A DNA stretch of 64,000 bases. Origin: Blattamonas nauphoetae (lineage: Eukaryota; Preaxostyla; Oxymonadida). The notes under the pieces were generated by a model. That model searched no databases, was not told the DNA's origin, and worked only from the letters and a program-made list of their open reading frames with translations. Positions 57,675 to 64,000 of the stretch are shown piece after piece. The DNA is taken from assembly GCA_033064195.1 (NCBI GenBank), contig JARBJD010000196.1:1-64000 (forward strand), in the 5' to 3' direction. Numbering within the stretch: the first letter of the stretch is position 1; every line of letters starts with the position of its first letter. A program made the translations under genes and the position numbers.

Positions 57675-60600
57675 ATGCTTCTCTTCCTTCTGTGTTTATG
57701 TTCCCTCAATTGTACCATTCCCCCTTCACGACCTCTTTCGCTCCGAAACATCATCCAGACGACTTTCCAAAGCAACAGACAAGGAATTGAACACCGAATC
57801 AATCTCGACGCAACTGAATACTCGGCGAGTGAAATTATCGTAGAAAACACACTCCAACTCACAGGAACCCCAAACACGATGCTGATTCCATTGTCAGAAT
57901 CTGCTCAGTCACCTCTCCTGACAGTGCAGAACAGTTCACTCCGAATTGTGTGGATGACACTCTCCTGCTGTGGAAGATGTGTTTGCTTGGAGAACTCCTC
58001 AGCGACTCTGTTTGGAACGCGACTGGTGATTGGAAGATCAGGAAGTGCGATCTTTGCTGTTTCAAGTTGCGTTGAGCTGCTCTCGACAACATTCGTTCCC
58101 TCACCCAGCCGCCTTTTCCCATCACTCGTCGAAACGATGTCAACAGATTGTTTTGTTGGCCTGCACGATTTAGCGTTGGAGGACGGGATTGTCTGCGGAG
58201 ACGAGCCACTTCTGGGGTCGAAAGAGACATGGTCAGTTTTGTCATCGAACAACAAGATCTGGAACATGACCCACACCCCACGCTCCCACCCGCACAGCAT
58301 GTCCGAAACAGCGCGCAAGACGAGTCTGATCTCGACTGAATTGGAAGCTGTGGATGATCCTTTCTATGGCTCGATTGTTGCGCACATCAACACTGGTGGC
58401 GAGTTCCTGTTTTCGAACAGTTCGTTCAAATCGCTTGTGGGGAATGACGAAACTGTCATCACATGCCCTGTGGGAGGTTGTAAGACTCACCTCGATCATT
58501 TTACCTCATCAGCCCTCACAGTCTCTAATTGTGACTTTCTTGGCTGTTCAAGCCAAGACCGTGGAGGATCCTTTGCTTACGGTCTTGCTTCGGGCTTGTT
58601 TACGTGCGAAAACAGCAGTTTCACCGATTGCATGACAGGTCTCCACGGAGGCGGTTTTGAAATCCAAGAAAACGCCCAATCAACAATTGTTGGGACACGG
58701 TTCACAAACTGCCGCGCTGCAAGCTGCGGTGGAGGGGTGGTCGCGAATTTCGGGTATACTTCGATGACAATCACCGATAGTTCTTTCGTCGGTTGCCAAG
58801 GGACAAATGGTTCGGGACTCCATCGCAATCGAGCTGGATTGTCAACGACAATCTCGGGATTGATTTTTGACGACTGCAAGGCCATTTATGGGGAGAACTT
58901 TGATCAAATCGCGATGTGTGGAGCGTTTTACCTCGATCTCAGCAGAACCACTCAAGTGTCCAGCTGTTCGGTGAAGAACACTCTTCTCGGGATGGATGGA
59001 GCTGCGATTTCGTGCAACTTCAGCTCTGGCTGCTCACTCTCCGCTTCTGATCTTCTGATCGAAGGAAGCGAACCTCAATGCCCAGATTGGATGGAGGAGG
59101 AAGAATACACAGCAACCATTGCCGATATTGTGATGTCCATTCCTCTTGACATCTCCCTGCCTCAGCTGGCAGTGACACCTCATGGTTTCTTTGTGGGAAC
59201 TGAACCAACCTCAACTGGAAATTCACATGAATACTCATTTCGTCTGACTTCTTTTTTGGATGGCACGCCATCACCAGAAGCCCAGAAGTGGTACACCATT
59301 GTCGTTCCATCGACAGCCTCATCGCCGTTTCAGACAGTCTCTGGTTCGACACGAGTCATGTGGCATTACTTCGCATTGGATTGCTCTGCTGCGACTGAGA
59401 TTGCACTGGCTGATGTGAATGGAGGATCGTTTGTGATTGAGAGTGTTGAAATGACGTTCTCAACGAACACTTTCCAACAGGATTTGGTGTCAGTTGCTGA
59501 TGGAGAGCTGACCGTGAAGAATGTGTCGCTTGGCCAGCTCAGCTTGTCTGGGAAGAGCTTCTTCGTGTTGAGTGGTGGCAGCTCAGGATCGATGACGGAT
59601 GTGACAGTTGTTGGGATGACGCAAAGTGGAGTTGGTGGAAACGGAGTGTTTGCTCGCGTCTCCGACTCGTCTGCTCTTTCAGTGTCGTCGTCGGCGTTCA
59701 CTGGGGTGTCGAGTGTGGGTGATGGAGGTGTGCTGTTCTCGACGTCGTCTGGCTGCATCTCACTCAGCTCGTGCTCGTTCTCGTTGTGCAGCTGTGGAGT
59801 GTCGAGCCATGGGAAGATTGCTCACATCTCAACCTCATCCTTCACATCTGATTCATTCAATTTCACTGACTCGACGATCCTCTCGTCTGGCTCATCTGGT
59901 CTGTCCGAATTATTCTTTTCTGGAGCCAGCATTGCATCACTGGCAACGTCAACGATTCTTGGGTCACTTCTGATTGAATATGAAGATGTGACAGAATCGA
60001 ATGTGGCACTCGTTTTTGGTAAGAATTCGACATCTGGTCCTCTGCCGTATTTCGTGCATCCTCACGTTTGTGGGAACGCAGTTTATGTGTCGACTGGATT
60101 CTGGGACCACTCGGATTGTGGGTTGGAGAAGCTCCCCTGCGCGTCGTTCGCTCATGGGTGGTCGAGAGTGACTGTGAAGGATGATGTTGTGACTCTGCTC
60201 ACATCGTCGACGATGAACGAGAAAATGGAATCACCTTCATGTGGAGTTTCAGTTTCTTCGAAAGGACCATCTGGGGGAAAGCGAGCACTGACTCTTGGAA
60301 TCTCTGCTCAGTTCTCAGTGAAGGATGGAGACCTCGATATCTCCAACATCATCCTCCTTCTCCCATCGTCTCTGGCCATCCCTGTTTTCGTGGTTGATGA
60401 GAAGACTCTGACTCTGTCGTCGACAACGACAATCACAGATCCGTCATCAGTCTCGACTCACTCAGCTGCTCTGCTCTCCCTCGCATCTGGATCGATTCTC
60501 GTTGATTCGATCTCTTTCGACTTCACCAATCCTTTCATGTCAAAAGAAGCACTGCTTGTACACAGAGGAGGTTCGCTGGAGATGAAAGGAATGATTATCG

Positions 60601-63600
60601 AAGATGTGACTCGCATCTCGGGAAATGGGGCAATTGTCAATTCAGTTCTGTCCGCTACAGACTCGCTCAAAATCACATCCTGCTCGTTCTCATCGTGCCA
60701 AACCGAATCAGGGGATGGAGGAGTTCTTTGGATTTCGTGTGCCACTCTGTTACCATCCACCTCGCTTGTGATCGACGCAACATTCACAACTTGTTCGTGT
60801 GATAGTGGCCACAAAGGAAACTGGGTATTTCTGCAAGGCCACTCTTTCGGATCTCTGCTCGTGCCAACAAACTGGGCATCAACCATCACCTCTCTCGAAT
60901 CGCCTGCAAACGATTCGCTGTTGATGGGAGAAGACTTGGTGGAAAGTGAAGGAAGCTCGTACCGATCGCTGTCTCTGCTGTTCTATCTGGTTGACTTCAA
61001 AGGTTCCACGATCACAACTGGGTCAGATGGAAGGAATGCGAAAGGATGTGGTCAGTCTTCACTTCCCTGCTCGTCTGTGGATGAAGCGTGGTTGCATCTG
61101 AACGATTCGCCTCGCATTCTTGAAATCTTGTCGTCGTCTCAACTGGACTCGGAATTAACTTTGAACGTTTCCGATGTTGAACTGAAACCGACATCAGAGA
61201 CAGGCACAGTCCGAACTGGGAAGACTGGGAGTTTCATTCTCTCGACACACTCACTCATCGCAACCAGTCTCTCCTTCGTTCCTGTTGTCGCCTCTGAGAC
61301 ACGAGATTCATCGCTGTTCTCCGTTAATGGAGGATCTCTGACGATCACATCGTGCTCATTCGCTGATTTCTCTCTCTCGTCTGAGCCTCTCATCGATCAC
61401 AGTGGAAAGATACTGGAGATAGAAAATGTTGAGTTTCAATCGATTGTTCGTGTGAGTGGCGAGGGTAGTGTTCTTGAATCGGAAATGACCTCAGAAATGA
61501 AATTGGACCTGAACAACGTTGGATTGGTTGATGTCTCGTCGTCGAATGGAAAGTGTGATGGTCTTTTTGTGCGATTTGGATCGAAATCCACTCCTCTCGC
61601 AACTCCTCAATTCAACTTGTCGAATCTGCACTTCTCGACCACTCCTTCACATTCTCTCTCTGCCTCATCCAACATTGAGAAGGACGAACGGTGTTTCTTG
61701 TGGATTGAAGGAGCGAATCTCGGCAGCATCATTTCTGAAGGAGATTCTCACTTCGAGGGATCGTATTCTGAGGATGTTTTGGATGGTTGGATGTGGACTG
61801 AGGACTGGACAACGAATCTGTCCTGCTCGCTTCTGTTCTATCTTCGAGAAAAGAAAGGACCAGTTGGAATCGACACTCTTGGAAACCAATCGCCGCATTG
61901 TGGATTCTTCACAGTTTGGTGTTCGACATTGTCAGCTGCCGTCGCTCGCCTTGTTTCGGCTGAGAGTGATGTCGTCGAAGTGCAGTCATCGTTTGAACTT
62001 TCGGACAGCGTGTCCTTCTCCAACATGAAGACATTCCGAGGAATCGATTCCGACTCGACAGTGACCATCCAACGTGTTTGTTCGTTTTCTGTTGCTGAGC
62101 CATCGACTGACATCGTCGCGATATCTTCCATCCGCTTCCTGCTCCCAACATCACTCGATGCAGATCAGCTCTTCATTGTCACTGGAGGAACACTCCGCAT
62201 TTCGTCCTGCTCATTCTCTCCTGAAACAGAGTTGCCCTTCTCGTTCGAACTGATTTGTGGGTCGAGAGATAACGTGATTGTGGAATCGACGAATGTTTCG
62301 TCCGCGTCTCTCTCGTCTGTTCCTCTGATCTCAGCGAGTTGTGACGTTTCAATATCGAACAGCCGCTTCTCGTCGATTGTTCTTTCGGAAGGAAATGGAA
62401 GTGTTCTTCAAGCTGAAGCGAGCAGCACTTGTCATGTTTCAGTTCTGAACACAGTTTTCTCAGATTGTTCAAACTCGAAAGGAGGAAGTGCGATTCTTTT
62501 GAGAAAATGGATTCCAGCATCGTTCTCGTCATCTGATTGGGAAGGGACATTCGATCTGTCGAGCAACATGGATGAAGTTTTGGTGCTTGATCCATCTCAG
62601 CAATCATCGCAGTTCAACCCGTATTCGCTTCTGTACGAGTTCTATCCTCGAAAAGCGAACGAGATTGTTGTTCGTTCTTCGGAATGGACGATGGACCATC
62701 CACTTTGTGGAAATGCGTCTCTTGCGTGTCATTCGATTTGTGTTGGAAGAGAACTGACGAGAGTGGAGAAGATTGTGATTGTTGAGAAAGGAGGAGTTTG
62801 GGGTCGGATGGAGATGAATGGAGAATCGCTGACGATTGTTGGGAAGAAAGGGAAGGAGCGTCTGTTGATGGTTGGGGAAGGTCAGATTGTTGACAATGCG
62901 CACGCTGATCCCGACAATCTGAAGATTGAGCAAGTGATTGTTGATGTTTCTCTGTCGACTCTTTCGTCGTCGTCAGCGCTGTTTGTTTTGGAGAATGGAA
63001 AGATTGAGATTGCTGACACGTCATTCGAATCATCGAAATCGATTTCGTGCCAACTGATGTCAGTTCTGAGTGGAGATGTTCACATTCACGAAGTGACACT
63101 CTCCAACCTCATTCTCACCCATCCCTCTCCCATCTCCATCGCCTCCTCTTCCAATTGCACCCTCCGCAACATGATTCTGGCTGAACTCGCCAACGTTGAT
63201 CCATCCGTCACTCCTTCGTCAAATGTTGAATCCGATACTCTGTGCTCTTGGTCGTCTGGCTTCCTCTCGCTCTCAAACACGACAGCTCATTTGTTCTCCT
63301 TCACCGCGACGAATGTGTCGCATGGTGCTCTCTTCGTGTCGAACAGTTCGGTGTCGATTGAGGGAGGGATCTTCCACAACAACTCGGCCTTCTCTTCCGC
63401 CTTCCCATCAGCGAACAGAAACATCCGATGCGTGAACAGTTCAAGTCTGACCATCGACAGTCTGAATGGGGGAGATGGATCGAAAGATCATCGTTCAGCG
63501 TGGATGTCGGTGGATGATGATTGTGTTCTGAGTGGAGTTGATGCCCAGCCTGATTCTCCGCTGTTCGTGCCGACATTGTGGAATGAATCGAAAAGCACAT

Positions 63601-64000
63601 TGAAGAAGAAGGGGGAATTGTTTGAAGTGCGGATTGTTGGATCGACGCTGATTCCGTGTGGTCTGTTTCTGGAAGTGTTTGAGATGACGAAAGAGAAGAA
63701 AGAAGGAAACAAGACAAATGTGACCCTGACACTGGAATCTGTGTCGTCGTTCACCGAAACTGAGATTGTGTTGAATCTTCTCAAATCGTCACTGTCATCG
63801 CTGAGCTCGTCGCTGGAATGGCGAGGAAGACTGAAATATGGAAATTTGGTTGTGTCATCGGAATGGTTTGTGATTCAGAAAAGCTCGTCTGATCGTGTGG
63901 CTCAATCAGTGCTGGACAACATGAAATGGTGGCTTCCTCTCGCTCTCGGGATCGTTGTGCTCATTCTCTTCTTCATTCTTCTCATCGTCTGCCTGCGAGT
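57675..64000 (+). CDS. Giant beta-helix receptor, cut at its transmembrane segment
   Basis: Open from ATG at 57675 to the window edge (over 2,100 codons). Signal peptide MLLFLLCLCSLNCT. The ectodomain is Ser/Thr/Asn/Cys-rich with repeated beta-helix turns (GGSFAYG, GGGFEI, GGGVV) typical of pectin-lyase-like folds. A cysteine module CG-x(4-6)-C-x-S recurs at about 60070, 61045, 61895 and 62700 (CGNAVY, CGQSSLPCSS, CGFFTVWCST, CGNASLACHS), marking repeats of unequal length. The final visible part (WWLPLALGIVVLILFFILLI) is a transmembrane helix. Relatives, as I recall, continue with a cytoplasmic kinase-like domain; here that lies beyond the window. Likely a surface adhesion or sensing protein. 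I saw no frame break in the parts I translated. Confidence 0.8.
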   Translation, partial: MLLFLLCLCSLNCTIPPSRPLSLRNIIQTTFQSNRQGIEHRINLDATEYSASEIIVENTLQLTGTPNTMLIPLSESAQSPLLTVQNSSLRIVWMTLSCCGRCVCLENSSATLFGTRLVIGRSGSAIFAVSSCVELLSTTFVPSPSRLFPSLVETMSTDCFVGLHDLALEDGIVCGDEPLLGSKETWSVLSSNNKIWNMTHTPRSHPHSMSETARKTSLISTELEAVDDPFYGSIVAHINTGGEFLFSNSSFKSLVGNDETVITCPVGGCKTHLDHFTSSALTVSNCDFLGCSSQDRGGSFAYGLASGLFTCENSSFTDCMTGLHGGGFEIQENAQSTIVGTRFTNCRAASCGGGVVANFGYTSMTITDSSFVGCQGTNGSGLHRNRAGLSTTISGLIFDDCKAIYGENFDQIAMCGAFYLDLSRTTQVSSCSVKNTLLGMDGAAISCNFSSGCSLSASDLLIEGSEPQCPDWMEEEEYTATIADIVMSIPLDISLPQLAVTPHGFFVGTEPTSTGNSHEYSFRLTSFLDGTPSPEAQKWYTIVVPSTASSPFQTVSGSTRVMWHYFALDCSAATEIALADVNGGSFVIESVEMTFSTNTFQQDLVSVADGELTVKNVSLGQLSLSGKSFFVLSGGSSGSMTDVTVVGMTQSGVGGNGVFARVSDSSALSVSSSAFTGVSSVGDGGVLFSTSSGCISLSSCSFSLCSCGVSSHGKIAHISTSSFTSDSFNFTDSTILSSGSSGLSELFFSGASIASLATSTILGSLLIEYEDVTESNVALVFGKNSTSGPLPYFVHPHVCGNAVYVSTGFWDHSDCGLEKLPCASFAHGWSRVTVKDDVVTLLTSSTMNEKMESPSCGVSVSSKGPSGGKRALTLGISAQFSVKDGDLDISNIILLLPSSLAIPVFVVDEKTLTLSSTTTITDPSSVSTHSAALLSLASGSILVDSISFDFTNPFMSKEALLVHRGGSLEMKGMIIEDVTRISGNGAIVNSVLSATDSLKITSCSFSSCQTESGDGGVLWISCATLLPSTSLVIDATFTTCSCDSGHKGNWVFLQGHSFGSLLVPTNWASTITSLESPANDSLLMGEDLVESEGSSYRSLSLLFYLVDFKGSTITTGSDGRNAKGCGQSSLPCSSVDEAWLHLNDSPRILEILSSSQLDSELTLNVSDVELKPTSETGTVRTGKTGSFILSTHSLIATSLSFVPVVASETRDSSLFSVNGGSLTITSCSFADFSLSSEPLIDHSGKILEIENVEFQSIVRVSGEGSVLESEMTSEMKLDLNNVGLVDVSSSNGKCDGLFVRFGSKSTPLATPQFNLSNLHFSTTPSHSLSASSNIEKDERCFLWIEGANLGSIISEGDSHFEGSYSEDVLDGWMWTEDWTTNLSCSLLFYLREKKGPVGIDTLGNQSPHCGFFTVWCSTLSAAVARLVSAESDVVEVQSSFELSDSVSFSNMKTFRGIDSDSTVTIQRVCSFSVAEPSTDIVAISSIRFLLPTSLDADQLFIVTGGTLRISSCSFSPETELPFSFELICGSRDNVIVESTNVSSASLSSVPLISASCDVSISNSRFSSIVLSEGNGSVLQAEASSTCHVSVLNTVFSDCSNSKGGSAILLRKWIPASFSSSDWEGTFDLSSNMDEVLVLDPSQQSSQFNPYSLLYEFYPRKANEIVVRSSEWTMDHPLCGNASLACHSICVGRELTRVEKIVIVEKGGVWGRMEMNGESLTIVGKKGKERLLMVGEGQIVDNAHADPDNLKIEQVIVDVSLSTLSSSSALFVLENGKIEIADTSFESSKSISCQLMSVLSGDVHIHEVTLSNLILTHPSPISIASSSNCTLRNMILAELANVDPSVTPSSNVESDTLCSWSSGFLSLSNTTAHLFSFTATNVSHGALFVSNSSVSIEGGIFHNNSAFSSAFPSANRNIRCVNSSSLTIDSLNGGDGSKDHRSAWMSVDDDCVLSGVDAQPDSPLFVPTLWNESKSTLKKKGELFEVRIVGSTLIPCGLFLEVFEMTKEKKEGNKTNVTLTLESVSSFTETEIVLNLLKSSLSSLSSSLEWRGRLKYGNLVVSSEWFVIQKSSSDRVAQSVLDNMKWWLPLALGIVVLILFFILLIVCLR

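Noticed and set aside
1-64000. Reassigned stop codons, as known in some oxymonads
   Set aside because: Spliced genes read through without internal TAA/TAG and end in ordinary stops; interrupted frames coincide with pseudogenes or introns.
1-64000. tRNA or rRNA genes
   Set aside because: A few GGTTCGA-like strings were seen but none with matching stems; a covariance-model scan would be needed to be sure.

Overview
The window looks like nuclear DNA of a gene-dense, intron-bearing protist. No bacterial operons, Shine-Dalgarno sites, rRNA or tRNA genes were recognised. Introns are very short GT-AG introns: most of those reconstructed are about 30-115 nt once inserted transposons are subtracted. 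Several families match what I recall of oxymonad metamonads, especially Blattamonas nauphoetae: beta-helix surface receptors with cytoplasmic kinase-like domains, very large alpha-helical repeat proteins, and coiled-coil proteins ending in an SPRY-like domain. That assignment is from memory, not from a search. Reading frames close with standard stops and need no code reassignment.

Layout. 1-1240 is a C-rich minisatellite. 1895-6315 is a decayed receptor/kinase-like gene. 7335-11274 (minus) is a helical-repeat gene split by three adjacent inverted-repeat elements. 11553-19242 (minus) is a kinase / ubiquitin-specific protease / coiled-coil / second kinase gene with an intact mariner in an intron. 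About 19990-23287 (plus) is a large helical gene. 23318-27057 (minus) is an SPRY-like gene with a Pack-MULE-like element (9-bp target duplication) carrying a broken SNF1-like kinase gene in an intron. 27274-29774 is a PIF/Harbinger element. 30059-31857 (minus) is another helical gene. 32058-38091 (plus) is a beta-helix membrane protein with a second, apparently identical mariner in an intron. 38351-40350 (minus) is a paralogue of the SPRY gene without the insertion. 42272-50256 (plus) is one RRM-like gene broken by two unrelated transposons, one of them holding a pogo-like transposase, and followed by a MITE abutting its stop codon. 51041-51481 is a decayed relative of that gene. 51737-55831 (plus) and 56131-57213 (minus) are helical genes. 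57675-64000 (plus) is a giant beta-helix receptor running off the end at its transmembrane segment.

The main story is host genes against DNA transposons. Ten or so elements can be delimited from terminal inverted repeats, and several also from target-site duplications. Where the host gene still looks intact (two mariners and the kinase-carrying Pack element) the insertion sits inside a short intron. Where it sits in coding sequence the gene is broken, and removing the element with one target copy restores a continuous reading frame, which confirms the boundaries. Two Pack-type elements share related termini and carry different cargo, suggesting a lineage that duplicates host gene pieces.
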